A stretch of 64,000 nt of DNA from Streptomyces ambofaciens ATCC 23877 (GCF_001267885.1 NZ_CP012382.1:6807001-6871000); one strand, 5' to 3'; shown: positions 24,997-33,873, counted from the stretch's first letter. Numbers and translations are program-made. The notes: generated by a model not told the origin, from the sequence alone.

Positions 24997-27122
24997 CAGC
25001 GGCCGGGTACCACGGAGCAGCGTCCCCGGAGGCCGGCGGGCCCGGCGGGTCCCGGGACGGCGAGTCCGGGGGGTTCCGGGACGGCGAGTCCGGGGGGTTC
25101 CGGGACCGTGGGTCCCGGGGCGGCAAGCCCGGTGGGTTCCGGGACGAGGGCTCGCGCGGATGCCGGGACGACGGGGCCGGCACGCTGCGTCGCGTCGCGC
25201 CGTCGGCCCGTCGCTTCCTCGGTCGCCGCAAAGGGGTCCTGGTACGGCTCGCGCTGTGGTCGCTGGCCGAGTCGGGGCAGGCCTTCCTGGTCGGATACGG
25301 GGTGGCCCACGCCGTCGACGCGTTCCTCGCCGGGGACACCCGCCGCGGCCTGCTGTGGCTCGCGGTGGCCCTGGTCGCCGTGCTCTCCGGCGCTCCGGTC
25401 GTCCGGGGGGTGTTCGCGCAGCTCGCCGGATTGACGGAGCCGTTGCGCGACGGCCTGGTGCGCCACGCGGTGGACCGGTCCATGGCCCGGGCGGCGGCGA
25501 CCGGCTCCGGCGGGACGGACCGCGCGGCCGTCTCCCGGCTGACGAACCAGGTCGAGATCGCCCGGGACAGCTTCGCCGGTCTCGTCCTCACCCTGCGGTC
25601 CTTCGTCTTCACCGCGGCCGGAGCGCTGCTCGGCCTGCTGTCCCTGGCCCCGGCCCTGCTCGTGGTCGTGCTGCCGCCGCTGGCGGGCGGTCTGGCGCTG
25701 TTCCTGGTGACGCTGCGGCCCATGGCGGCGGCGCAGCGGCGCGCCCTGGCGGCCGATGAGGCGCTGGGCGACCACGCGGCGCGGTCCCGGGCGGCGCTGC
25801 GGGACCTCACGGCCTGCGGGACCGGACCCGAGGCGGAGCGGCGCGGCGGGGAACTGGTCGACGACGCCGCCGCCGCGGCCCGGCTCCTGGCGGGCTGGGC
25901 GGCGGTGCGCACGGCGGCGCTCGGTGTCGCGGGCCACCTGCCCGTGCTGGCGCTGCTGGCGGCGGTGCCGTGGCTGCGCGGGCGAGGGGTGTCGGCGGGC
26001 GTGCTGCTCGGCGCGTTCACCTACCTCGTCCAGTCCCTGCTGCCGGCCCTGCACACGCTGATGACCGCGCTGGGGACGGCGGGGGCCCGGCTGCTCGTCG
26101 TCCTCGACCGGATCCTCGGCCCGGATTCCGCGCCGGTGCCGATGCCGGAGCGGGATCCGGTGCCGGTGCCGGTGCCGGCGGCCAGGGACGGCGTTCGGCC
26201 GACACCCGCAAGTCCGGCCGCGGTCGGCGCGGACCGCGCAGGCGGCGCGGACCGGACAGGCGGCGCGGACCGGACAGGCGGCGCGGACCGGACAGGCGGC
26301 GCGGACCGGACAGGCGGCACAGACCCCCTCGGCGGCCGGCCCGCCGACGTCCGGCTGCCGGCCGGCGACGCGCACCGGGCGTCCGGCCGGCCCGCCGCCG
26401 CGGTGGAGTTGCGCTCCGTCACCCTCTCCTACGGCGTCCGGGCGGAACCGGTTCTCGACTCCCTCGACCTGAACGTCGCCCCCGGTGAACACCTCGCCGT
26501 CGTGGGACCGAGCGGCATCGGCAAGTCGACGCTCACCCGCCTGATCGCGGGCACGCTCGCGCCCAGCGGCGGCGAGGTACGGGTGGCCGGGCGTCCCGTC
26601 ACCGGCCGGCCCACCGCCGAACTGGCCGCCCTTCGGGTGCTCGTCCCGCAGGAGGCCTACGTCTTCTCCGGCACCGTCGGCGAGAACATCGCGTACCTGC
26701 GCCCGGACGCGTGCCGGGCGGAACTCGACGCCGCCGCCCGGGTGCTCGGCCTGCGCCCGCTGATCGAGCGCCTCGGCGGGCTCGACGCACCGGTGCGCCC
26801 CGCCGAACTGACCCACGGGGAACGGCAGCTCGTGGCACTGACCCGCGCGTACCTGTCGCCCGCGCCCCTGCTCCTGCTCGACGAGGCCACCTGCCACCTC
26901 GACCCGGCGTCCGAGGCACGGGCGGAGGAGGCCCTCGCACGGCGGCCGGGAACCGTGCTGGTGGTGGCGCACCGGCTGTCCTCGGCGGTCCGGGCCGACC
27001 GGGTGCTCGTCCTGGACGGCGTGGAGGCGGTGTGCGGCACGCACGAGGAGCTCCTGGACCGTTCACCTCTCTACCGCGACCTCACGGGTCACTGGCACGC
27101 GGGCCCGCTCGGACAGGCCTGA
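24993..27122 (+). CDS. ramB: RamB, ABC transporter subunit of the SapB locus
   Basis: The second half-transporter, 709 residues. An unusual Gly/Arg/Asp-rich N-terminus (about 1-65, containing GESGGFRD twice) precedes the transmembrane domain (about 75-385). A long linker at about 412-447 holds ADRTGG-type hexapeptide repeats, and the ATPase follows with Walker A GPSGIGKS and Walker B LLLLDEATCHLD. Its signature is degenerate (LTHGERQL instead of LSGGQ), so this site may be the weaker half of an asymmetric RamA-RamB pair. GGAGG precedes the ATG, which overlaps ramA. It is convergent with ramR. Confidence 0.92.
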   Translation: MTAAGYHGAASPEAGGPGGSRDGESGGFRDGESGGFRDRGSRGGKPGGFRDEGSRGCRDDGAGTLRRVAPSARRFLGRRKGVLVRLALWSLAESGQAFLVGYGVAHAVDAFLAGDTRRGLLWLAVALVAVLSGAPVVRGVFAQLAGLTEPLRDGLVRHAVDRSMARAAATGSGGTDRAAVSRLTNQVEIARDSFAGLVLTLRSFVFTAAGALLGLLSLAPALLVVVLPPLAGGLALFLVTLRPMAAAQRRALAADEALGDHAARSRAALRDLTACGTGPEAERRGGELVDDAAAAARLLAGWAAVRTAALGVAGHLPVLALLAAVPWLRGRGVSAGVLLGAFTYLVQSLLPALHTLMTALGTAGARLLVVLDRILGPDSAPVPMPERDPVPVPVPAARDGVRPTPASPAAVGADRAGGADRTGGADRTGGADRTGGADRTGGTDPLGGRPADVRLPAGDAHRASGRPAAAVELRSVTLSYGVRAEPVLDSLDLNVAPGEHLAVVGPSGIGKSTLTRLIAGTLAPSGGEVRVAGRPVTGRPTAELAALRVLVPQEAYVFSGTVGENIAYLRPDACRAELDAAARVLGLRPLIERLGGLDAPVRPAELTHGERQLVALTRAYLSPAPLLLLDEATCHLDPASEARAEEALARRPGTVLVVAHRLSSAVRADRVLVLDGVEAVCGTHEELLDRSPLYRDLTGHWHAGPLGQA
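25059..25106 (+). repeat. 24-bp direct repeat, two copies, in ramB
   Basis: Positions 25059-25082 and 25083-25106 are identical and encode GESGGFRD twice. Degenerate relatives continue to about 25150 (GGKPGGFRDEGS). Confidence 0.85.
26226..26333 (+). repeat. 18-bp tandem repeat array in the RamB linker
   Basis: Four perfect units of ggcgcggaccggacaggc (26244-26315) are flanked by one degenerate copy on each side (26226-26243 and 26316-26333). They encode the hexapeptide GADRTG between the transmembrane and ATPase domains. Frame is kept in every unit. Confidence 0.9.
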
Positions 27123-27123
27123 C

Positions 27124-27151
27124 GCCGCCCGCCGCCCGCCGCCCGCCGCCC
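27124..27151. repeat. Heptamer tandem repeat between ramB and ramR
   Basis: Four perfect copies of gccgccc lie in the 63-bp gap between the convergent ramB and ramR stops. Confidence 0.7.
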
Positions 27152-27185
27152 GCCGCGTGGGGCGTGGCCACGGCCCCGGCACGGC

Positions 27186-27782
27186 TCAGGTCCACCCGGC
27201 GCTCTGGACGATCCGGATCGCGTCCACCCGGTTGCGGGCCCCCACCTTCCGGATCGCCGTGGCCATGTAGTTGCGGACCGTTCCCCGGGACAGGTGCAGC
27301 CGCGCCGCTATCTCGGCGATCGGCGCCCCCTGGGCAGCCAGGGAGAGCACGCTCAGCTCGCGGGTCGTCAGGGGCATCTCCGCACCCTGCAGCAGCGCCA
27401 CGGTGAGCGTCTCGTCGAGGAACCGTTCCCCCTTGGCGACCGTGTGCACGGCCGTGAGCAGCCGTTGCACCGGGGCGTTCTTGTCGACCAGCCCGAGCGC
27501 GCCCGCGTCGAACGCCCGCCGGAGCACCCCGGGCCGCCTGGCGGTCGTCAGCACGACGAGCCGGTCCCCGTACGCGTCCCGCAGGCGCGGACCGCGTACG
27601 TCACCCGGTGCGTGCAGGTACTCGCCGTCCACGACACACACGTCCGCCGGCAACTCCTCACCGGTCGGCTCCTGCGAGCCGGGACACAGGGACGTGACCT
27701 CCAGCGTGTCGTCGGATCTGAGCAGTTGCACCAGTGCCGACCGCAGCAGCTCCTCGTCGTGCACCACAACGGTACGAACCAT
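27186..27782 (-). CDS. ramR: RamR, NarL/FixJ-type response regulator of the SapB operon
   Basis: RamR activates ramCSAB. The 198-residue protein has a receiver-like domain (about 1-115) with acidic residues Asp9 and Glu10, a potential phosphoacceptor Asp52 in CVVDGEY, then LTTARR and GLVDKNAP, so the usual pocket residues are recognisable. A LuxR-type helix-turn-helix follows (about 135-195: LTTRELSVLSLAAQGAPIAEIAARLHLSRGTVRNYM). ATG 27782 (MVRTVVVHDEELLRS) follows a G-rich GAGGGTGGGGGAG. No sensor kinase is adjacent, as for the orphan RamR of S. coelicolor. I saw no TTA codon in the gene, so no direct bldA dependence is indicated. Confidence 0.94.
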   Translation of the reverse strand: MVRTVVVHDEELLRSALVQLLRSDDTLEVTSLCPGSQEPTGEELPADVCVVDGEYLHAPGDVRGPRLRDAYGDRLVVLTTARRPGVLRRAFDAGALGLVDKNAPVQRLLTAVHTVAKGERFLDETLTVALLQGAEMPLTTRELSVLSLAAQGAPIAEIAARLHLSRGTVRNYMATAIRKVGARNRVDAIRIVQSAGWT

Positions 27783-28207
27783 CTCCCCCACCCTCGTCAG
27801 CGGCCGCCTCGTCCGGGCGGCCGGCACCCCCGCGCCACGGGCCGTCTGCCCTGATCCGACCCGGCGGAACACGGAGCGCACGCGTGTGCGAGCCGCACCG
27901 CACTCAATTGGCCGTCGGAGAGCCCTCTCAGGGGAGGTGCAAGGGTGTCCGCCCGTGGGGAACAAGGCGGATAACACTCCGGTCGGGAGTCCGCTCGGGC
28001 CGTCCGGGTTCCGACGGCCGGCCGGCACCGTCGGGCCCGTCCTGCCCCGTGCCCTGGTTACGGCGGCCCGGCACCCCGCGCGGCGACCGCGGTTCCCGGA
28101 GCCGGCCGTCCCGGAGCGAAAACTCGAACAACCTCGAACGACTCGGAGGAGGCCGGAAACAGTCGCCGTCCAATTCGGCGTGAAATGCGCCTACCCTGCG
28201 AGCAGTT
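27783..28207. other. Intergenic region upstream of ramR
   Basis: The 553-bp gap between ramR and the MHS transporter must contain the ramR promoter. I see no gene: the open frames here lack coding bias and family matches. The stretch 28110-28200 is comparatively AT-rich (gcgaaaactcgaacaacctcgaacg contains the direct repeat TCGAACAACC/TCGAACGACT), a possible regulatory area. Confidence 0.4.
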
Positions 28208-28244
28208 GTACGCGTCGCCCCGACCGGCGGCGGGCGACGCGTAC
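28208..28244. terminator. Long-stem hairpin between ramR and MHS transporter genes
   Basis: GTACGCGTCGCCC (28208-28220) and GGGCGACGCGTAC (28232-28244) are perfect 13-bp arms around an 11-base loop. It lies 92 bp beyond the transporter stop on the minus strand and may be a second terminator insulating ramR. Confidence 0.55.
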
Positions 28245-28296
28245 GAAGTCGTCCCGTGGGGGCGGGTGGTGGCCCCGACCGCGGCGCGCCCCGTAC

Positions 28297-28330
28297 GGGC
28301 ACGGCCACCACCCGGGCCGTCCCCGTGCCC
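28297..28330 (-). terminator. Hairpin directly after MHS transporter gene
   Basis: GGGCACGG (28297-28304) pairs with CCGTGCCC (28323-28330); an alternative inner pair, ACGGCC/GGCCGT, lies at 28301-28320. It begins 6 bp after the transporter stop on the minus strand. Confidence 0.5.
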
Positions 28331-28335
28331 GGGGA

Positions 28336-29619
28336 TCAGCGCTCCAGCTCCCTGTGTGCCGTCTCCGGCAGCCGCAGGTACACCAGCGAGGACAGCAGGC
28401 AGAGCACGGCGACGTACCAGGGGAAGAGCCCGGAGTGGCCCAGGTCCTTGAGGAGCGTGCCCACGTACGGTGCCGTGCCGCCGAACAGGGCGACCGTGAG
28501 GGAGTAGGGGAAGCCGATGCCCGCCGCCCGCACCCGGGGCGGGAAGACCTCCGCGTTGACGGCGGCGCTGATCGACGTGAAGCCGGTCAGCAGGATCATG
28601 CCCGCGCAGCTCACGAGCAGCAGGACGGCGAACGAGTCGCGCAGGGCGTGCAGCAGCGGCACGCTCAGCAGCGCGAAGCCCACACCGAAGAACAGCAGCG
28701 ACGGGCGGCGGCCGAACCGGTCGGAGAGCAGCCCGCCGAGCGGCTGGAGCAGCCCGAAGAAGGCCAGTGAGATCGTGCCCGCCAGCAGCGCGTCCGACTT
28801 CTCCACGCCCACGTTGAGCTCCGCGTACGTCGGCAGGTACGACGTCCAGGTGTAGTAGGCGAGGGTGCCGCCCGCCGTGATGCCGCAGATCAGCAGGGAC
28901 TCGCGCGGATGGCGGCGCAGCGCCTCGAACAGGCCGGGACGCGGGCCCTTGCGCTGCTCGGCGCTGCGGGTCTCCGCGGCGCCCCGGCGGATCCAGAAGC
29001 CGACCAGGCTGAGGACGGCGCCGACCACGAACGGGACGCGCCACCCCCAGCCGTTCATCCGCTCCTCGCTCAGCGTGTCCACGAGCACCGTCGCCACACC
29101 GGACGCGACGAGCTGGCCCGCCGTCGTCGAGACGTACTGGAAGCTGGAGAACAGACCCCGCCGGCCGGGCCCCGCCGACTCCACCAGGAAGGTCGTCGAG
29201 GCCGCGAACTCGCCGCCCACCGAGAGGCCCTGGAGCAGCCGGGCCACGACCAGGACCACCGGGGCCAGTACACCGGCCGCCGCGTAGGTCGGGGTCAGCC
29301 CGACCAGCAGGCTGCTGCCGCCCATCAGCAGGATGGTGACCGTCAGCGCGGCCCGCCGCCCGCGCCGGTCGGCGATCGCGCCCATGACCAGCCCGCCGAC
29401 CGGACGCATGAAGAAGCCCACCGCGAAGACGGCGAAGGTCGACAGCAGCGGCACCAGCGAGTTCTCCGCGCCCTGCGGGAACACCTGGTCGGCGATGTAG
29501 GTGGCCAGGAAGGTGTACGCGTACCAGTCGTACCACTCCACGGCGTTGCCCACCGAGGCGGCGAGAAGCTGGCGTACGGGCCGTCGGACCGGGGGTGCTT
29601 CCGTGTGCATGCCTGTCAT
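28336..29619 (-). CDS. MFS transporter, metabolite:H+ symporter (MHS) family
   Basis: An integral membrane protein of about 427 residues with roughly 12 hydrophobic segments. The signatures are those of the MHS group (KgtP/ProP/ShiA relatives): ASVGNAVEWYDWYAYTFLATYIADQVFP, FFMRPVGGLVMGAIADRRGRRAAL, RLLQGLSVGGEFAASTTFLVE and SDRFGRRP. Such carriers import organic acids or osmolytes by proton symport; the substrate cannot be deduced. The start could be ATG 29631, 29619 or 29607. I chose 29619, about 11 bases after GGGGA. It is divergent from the phospholipase gene. Confidence 0.87.
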   Translation of the reverse strand: MTGMHTEAPPVRRPVRQLLAASVGNAVEWYDWYAYTFLATYIADQVFPQGAENSLVPLLSTFAVFAVGFFMRPVGGLVMGAIADRRGRRAALTVTILLMGGSSLLVGLTPTYAAAGVLAPVVLVVARLLQGLSVGGEFAASTTFLVESAGPGRRGLFSSFQYVSTTAGQLVASGVATVLVDTLSEERMNGWGWRVPFVVGAVLSLVGFWIRRGAAETRSAEQRKGPRPGLFEALRRHPRESLLICGITAGGTLAYYTWTSYLPTYAELNVGVEKSDALLAGTISLAFFGLLQPLGGLLSDRFGRRPSLLFFGVGFALLSVPLLHALRDSFAVLLLVSCAGMILLTGFTSISAAVNAEVFPPRVRAAGIGFPYSLTVALFGGTAPYVGTLLKDLGHSGLFPWYVAVLCLLSSLVYLRLPETAHRELER

Positions 29620-29803
29620 GATCGCGACCATCCCCGGACGTCAGGACGGCCACACCTCACGTACCGACGACTTTCACACCGGCGCCACCGAACCCTTCCC
29701 TGACGTTTGCTGCTCCTGGAACACTCCTTTCGCGCGCATTCCGTCATCACCCGGCACCGTCCCGCCGGTTGTACCCCCCTCAAGGCGAGAGGCCCTTCAC
29801 CCC

Positions 29804-31855
29804 ATGCCCGAAGTCAACCGGCGCCGGTTCCTCCAAGTCGCGGGCGCCACCACGGCGTTCAGCGCGCTGTCGGCCAGCATCGAGCGGGCGGCCGCACTCC
29901 CGGCCAACCACCGCTCGGGGACGATCGAGGACGTCGAGCACATCGTCGTCCTGATGCAGGAGAACCGTTCCTTCGACCACTACTTCGGCAAACTCCGGGG
30001 CGTCCGAGGCTTCGGCGACCCGCACCCGGTCACGCTCGACAACGGCAGGTCGGTCTGGCACCAGGCGAAGGACGGCAAGGAGGTCCTGCCGTTCCACCCG
30101 GAGGCCGACGACCTCGGCATGCAGTTCCTGGAAGGGCTGCCGCACGGCTGGTCCGACGGCCAGGACGCCTACCACAACGGCAAGTACGACCGGTGGCTGC
30201 CCGCCAAGGGCACCACGACCATGGCGTACCTGACCCGCGAGGACATCCCCTTCCACTACGCGCTCGCCGACACCTTCACGGTCTGCGACGCCTACCACTG
30301 CTCCTTCATCGGCTCCACCGACCCCAACCGCTACTACCTGTGGTCGGGGCACACGGGCAACGACGGCAAGGGCGGCGGCCCGGTCCTCGGCAACGACGAG
30401 CTCGGCTACGACTGGACGACGTACCCCGAGCGCCTGGAGGCTGCCGGGGTCTCCTGGAAGGTCTACCAGGACATCGGCGACGGCCTGGACGCGGCCGGTT
30501 CCTGGGGCTGGATCGACGACGCCTACCGCGGCAACTACGGCGACAACTCCCTGCTGTACTTCAACAAGTACCGCGACGCGAAGCCCGGCGACCCGTGGTA
30601 CGACAAGGCCCGCACCGGCACCGACGCGAAGAGCGGCGAGGGCTACTTCGACCGGCTCCGCGCCGACGTCAAGGCCGGCCGGCTGCCGCAGGTCTCCTGG
30701 ATCGCCGCCCCGGAGGCCTTCTCCGAGCACTCCAACTGGCCGTCCAACTACGGCGCCTGGTACATCTCCCAGGTACTGGACGCGCTCACGGCCGATCCGG
30801 CGGTGTGGGCGAAGACCGCCCTGTTCATCACGTACGACGAGAACGACGGCTTCTTCGACCACGTGGTGCCGCCGCTGCCGCCGAAGTCCGCCGCGCAGGG
30901 CCTGTCCACCGTCGACGTCTCCCTGGACGTCTTCAAGGGCAGCGCGAAGCACCGCGAGGGCTTCTACGGACTCGGCCCGCGCGTGCCCATGCTGGTCGTC
31001 TCGCCCTGGAGCAAGGGCGGCTACGTCTGTTCCGAGACCTTCGACCACACCTCGGTCATCCGCTTCATGGAACGCCGCTTCGGCGTCCGCGAGCCGGGGA
31101 TCTCCCCGTGGCGGCGCGCGATCTGCGGTGACCTGACCTCCGCCTTCGACTTCTCCCGCCACGACAGCCGCCCGGCCGGCCTGCCGGACACCGACGCCTA
31201 CGAGCCGCCGGACCGCGTGCGCCACCCCGACTACCGCCCGACCCCGCCCGCGGACCCGGACATGCCCCGGCAGGAGCGCGGCCTGCGCCCCGCCCGCCCC
31301 CTGCGGTACGCCCCGCGGGTGGACGGCGCCGTGGACGCGGCGGCCGGGACGTTCAGGCTGGCGTTCGCCTCCGGGGCCGGAGCCGGTGCCGCCTTCCTCG
31401 TCACCTCGGGCAACCGCACCGACGGCCCCTGGACCTACACCACGGAGGCCGGCAAGAGCATCGCGGACACCTGGAACTCCGCGTACTCCGCCGGCTCCTA
31501 CGACCTGACGGTGCACGGCCCCAACGGCTTCCTGCGCGTCTTCCGGGGCCGCAACAAGACCACCGGACCCGAGGTCACCGCCCGGCACGCCGGCGACGAC
31601 GTCCGGCTGACCGTGACCAACACCGGCTCCGGCACGGTCCGGCTGCGGGTCGCGAACGCCTACGGCGGCCGGCCCGGAACCGTCACCGTGCGTCCCGGGG
31701 CGACGGTCCACCACACCGTCGACCTCGCGCGCAGCCGCCGCTGGTACGACGTGACGGTCACCTCCGAGGCCGATCCCGCCTTCCTGCGGCGCTTCGCCGG
31801 GCACGTGGAGAACGGGCGGCCCGGGGTGAGCGACCCGGCGATCGTCACCGACTGA
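29804..31855 (+). CDS. Tat-exported phosphocholine-specific phospholipase C
   Basis: A 683-residue secreted phosphoesterase of the bacterial non-haemolytic/haemolytic PLC (AcpA) superfamily, which cleaves phosphatidylcholine or sphingomyelin to release phosphocholine. The N-terminus has a twin-arginine signal (NRRRFLQVAGATTAFSALSAS, cleavage near AAA). Catalytic-domain motifs are VVLMQENRSFDHYFGKLRG, STDPNRYYLWSG, SWIAAPEAFSEHSNWPSNYG, YDENDGFFDHVVPP and SPWSKGGYV. Two C-terminal beta domains of unknown role cover about 505-590 and 595-670, as in other members. It is a single gene. No convincing PHO-box repeats were seen upstream. Confidence 0.93.
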   Translation: MPEVNRRRFLQVAGATTAFSALSASIERAAALPANHRSGTIEDVEHIVVLMQENRSFDHYFGKLRGVRGFGDPHPVTLDNGRSVWHQAKDGKEVLPFHPEADDLGMQFLEGLPHGWSDGQDAYHNGKYDRWLPAKGTTTMAYLTREDIPFHYALADTFTVCDAYHCSFIGSTDPNRYYLWSGHTGNDGKGGGPVLGNDELGYDWTTYPERLEAAGVSWKVYQDIGDGLDAAGSWGWIDDAYRGNYGDNSLLYFNKYRDAKPGDPWYDKARTGTDAKSGEGYFDRLRADVKAGRLPQVSWIAAPEAFSEHSNWPSNYGAWYISQVLDALTADPAVWAKTALFITYDENDGFFDHVVPPLPPKSAAQGLSTVDVSLDVFKGSAKHREGFYGLGPRVPMLVVSPWSKGGYVCSETFDHTSVIRFMERRFGVREPGISPWRRAICGDLTSAFDFSRHDSRPAGLPDTDAYEPPDRVRHPDYRPTPPADPDMPRQERGLRPARPLRYAPRVDGAVDAAAGTFRLAFASGAGAGAAFLVTSGNRTDGPWTYTTEAGKSIADTWNSAYSAGSYDLTVHGPNGFLRVFRGRNKTTGPEVTARHAGDDVRLTVTNTGSGTVRLRVANAYGGRPGTVTVRPGATVHHTVDLARSRRWYDVTVTSEADPAFLRRFAGHVENGRPGVSDPAIVTD

Positions 31856-31885
31856 CGGTCGTCACCGAACGGCGGTCGTCACCGA
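31840..31885. repeat. 17-bp tandem repeat across the PLC stop codon
   Basis: The core g(a/g)tcgtcaccga occurs at 31840-31851, 31857-31868 and 31874-31885 with a 17-bp period. It spans the end of the PLC gene and the last codons of the convergent transporter gene. Confidence 0.75.
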
Positions 31886-32904
31886 CGGGAGGCCGTCGCC
31901 GGCCGCGGTCGCCGGCCGGCGACGGTCACCGCCGCGTCCAGGTGCCCCGGCTCCGGTTGCCGGGGCACCAGCGTCGGCCCCGCCTGCGTCGGCCCCGGCG
32001 GCTCGTACGGACCCGGCGCGCGCCGCACGGCCGGTGCCGGCGCCGCCACCCGCGCGGGGGCCGGGGAAGCGGCGGGTTCAGGCCGCCCGGGCGTCGCCCG
32101 GCTGAGCTGCACGACACCCCAGGCGGCCAGCGCCGCACCGGTCAGCGCGAGCAGCACACCCCCCGCACCGCCCCGCAGCCGCTCGCCGAGCAGCGTCAGC
32201 CCTATCACCGCGGCGGCCACCGGATTGGCCAGGGTCACCACCGCCAGCGGAGCACCCAGCCCGCCCCGGTAGGCCGTCTGCGACAACAGCAGTCCGCCCA
32301 CCGCGAAGGCCGCCACCAGCACGGCCACCCCGATCACCTGGACGCTGAGCAGCGGGCCCGAGCGGTCCGTGGCGGCGACCGTGACGGTCTGGGTGAGCGC
32401 CGAGGCGACCCCGGAGGCGATGCCGGAGGCCGTCGCGTGCCGCAGCCCCGGCCGGGCGCCGGGCCAGGAGAGCATGCCGATCAGAGCGGCCGTCACGCCC
32501 GAGACCGCCACCGCCTCGGACACGCTCAGCACGTCGTCGGGCGCGGGCCCGGACGCGGTCAGCAGCAGCGCGCCCAGCCCGAGCAGGGTCAGTCCGGTGC
32601 CCCGCCACTCGACCGCGCTCACCCGCCGGCCCGCCAGCCGCGCCCCCAACGGCACCGCCGCGACCAGGGTGAGCGCACCGAGCGGCTGGACCACGGTGAG
32701 CGGGCCGTACCGCAGGGCCACGACGTGCAGCAGCGCGGCCGAGGCGTTGAGGGCGACCGCCCACCACCAGGCGCCGGACGCCAGCAGGCGGAGCGCGCCG
32801 GTGCCGGCGCTGCGCGAGGCGAGCCGTTCCTGGGCGACGGCCGCGGCGGCGTAGGCGCACGCCGAGACCAGGGACAGCAGGACGGCGACCAGGGCGGCGT
32901 TCAC
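31879..32904 (-). CDS. DMT-superfamily (EamA-like) membrane protein
   Basis: A 341-residue polytopic protein with about ten hydrophobic segments (residues 3-270), in the EamA/NIPA-like manner: LLSLVSACAYAAAAVAQERLA, YGPLTVVQPLGALTLVAAVPLGARLAGR, AVVTLANPVAAAVIGLTLLGERL. The last 70 residues are a Pro/Arg-rich cytosolic tail. Members move small metabolites or metal ions; the substrate here is unknown. GTG 32904 overlaps the stop of the PAP2 gene (GTGA). An upstream extension of the frame is only the shadow of that gene. Confidence 0.82.
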   Translation of the reverse strand: MNAALVAVLLSLVSACAYAAAAVAQERLASRSAGTGALRLLASGAWWWAVALNASAALLHVVALRYGPLTVVQPLGALTLVAAVPLGARLAGRRVSAVEWRGTGLTLLGLGALLLTASGPAPDDVLSVSEAVAVSGVTAALIGMLSWPGARPGLRHATASGIASGVASALTQTVTVAATDRSGPLLSVQVIGVAVLVAAFAVGGLLLSQTAYRGGLGAPLAVVTLANPVAAAVIGLTLLGERLRGGAGGVLLALTGAALAAWGVVQLSRATPGRPEPAASPAPARVAAPAPAVRRAPGPYEPPGPTQAGPTLVPRQPEPGHLDAAVTVAGRRPRPATASRR

Positions 32905-33710
32905 CGGCCCGCTCCGACCAGTTCGGGCCGGCGCCGCTCGGTCACCCGGCGACGGTGTTCCGGGCCGCGGCGCACCACGGCGTACCGCGGCCTCCGCCGC
33001 GGACGGACCACCGCCAGCGCGACGCCGAGCAGGGCCGCGGCCACGACGACGTCCAGCCAGTAGTGGTTGGCCGTGCCCACGATCACCAGCAGCGTCACCA
33101 GCGGATGCAGCAGCCACAGCCACCGCCAGCGCGACCGGGTGGCGACGATCAGGGCGACCGCCAGCATCAGGGCCCAGCCGAAGTGCAGCGAGGGCATCGC
33201 CGCGAACTGGTTGGACACCTGGTCGGTGTGCGGCGGTCCGTAGACCGAGGGACCGAACACCCGGGCCGTGTCGATCAGGCCGGTGGCGCCCAGCATGCGC
33301 GGCGGGGCGAGCGGGAAGAGCAGGTGCACCACCAGCGCGGCGCCGGTCACCGCGGCCAGCACCCGGCGGGCCCAGACGTAGTGGCCCGGCCGTCGCAGGT
33401 AGAGCCAGACCAGCAGGGCCGCGGTGGCCGGGAAGTGGACGACGGCGTAGTAGGTGTTCGCCGTGTGCACCACGGCGTCGCCGTGCAGGAGCAGGGACTG
33501 CACCGTGCCTTCGTCGGGCAGCCGGAGCGCGCGTTCCCAGTCCCACACGCGGTGGGCGTTGCGGAAGGCCTCCGGGGTGTGGCCGGCCACCAGCTGCCGG
33601 CCGAGCTTGTACACGAGGAAGAGCCCGGCCACGAGCAGGAGCTCACGGACGAGCGGCGGTCGCGCGGGTACGTCCGGCCCCGCTTCTACAGGCTCGGTGC
33701 GGGCATTCAT
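32901..33710 (-). CDS. PAP2-family membrane phosphatase
   Basis: A 269-residue integral membrane protein of the PAP2/Aur1-like group. It has about six hydrophobic segments and the family's motif pieces APPRMLG (C1-like region), SLHFGWALML (C2) and NHYWLDVVVAAALLG (C3), giving the catalytic His-Asp set. Likely substrates are phospholipid or isoprenoid phosphates at the outer membrane face, or inositol-phosphate head-group transfer. The C-terminus is Arg-rich. It is the first gene of a two-gene operon with the DMT protein and faces the TetR gene across 238 bp. Confidence 0.85.
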   Translation of the reverse strand: MNARTEPVEAGPDVPARPPLVRELLLVAGLFLVYKLGRQLVAGHTPEAFRNAHRVWDWERALRLPDEGTVQSLLLHGDAVVHTANTYYAVVHFPATAALLVWLYLRRPGHYVWARRVLAAVTGAALVVHLLFPLAPPRMLGATGLIDTARVFGPSVYGPPHTDQVSNQFAAMPSLHFGWALMLAVALIVATRSRWRWLWLLHPLVTLLVIVGTANHYWLDVVVAAALLGVALAVVRPRRRPRYAVVRRGPEHRRRVTERRRPELVGAGR

Positions 33711-33793
33711 CCCCCGGCCCCTTCACTGACGGTGGTGCGTGCGGTCCACAGGTGTATGACGCACAGGAACGGACGTGTGTGACAGGTCTCATC

Positions 33794-33873
33794 GATACGA
33801 ATCCGTTCCGATACGGAAGTGTACCGATACGCCAGTGTACCGATACGCTTGGGTACCGGTACACTGGCGTATC
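33794..33873. promoter_or_regulatory. Array of 16-bp operator-like repeats between PAP2/DMT operon and TetR gene
   Basis: Four direct units begin with GATACG: 33794-33809, 33810-33825, 33826-33841 (GATACGCCAGTGTACC) and 33842-33857. A fifth unit at 33858-33873 (GGTACACTGGCGTATC) is the exact reverse complement of the third. Together the last units form an 18-bp perfect inverted repeat (33825-33842 with 33857-33874). The symmetry and location strongly suggest cooperative binding of the TetR regulator to both divergent promoters. Confidence 0.75.

Noticed and set aside
27928..28311. 127-codon minus-strand frame upstream of ramR
   Set aside because: Pro/Arg-rich, no start signal, no family resemblance, and contains the perfect 13-bp hairpin.
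29640..29803. Possible PHO box upstream of the phospholipase C gene
   Set aside because: Only scattered partial matches to the GTTCACC-type repeat were seen, without the required 11-bp spacing.
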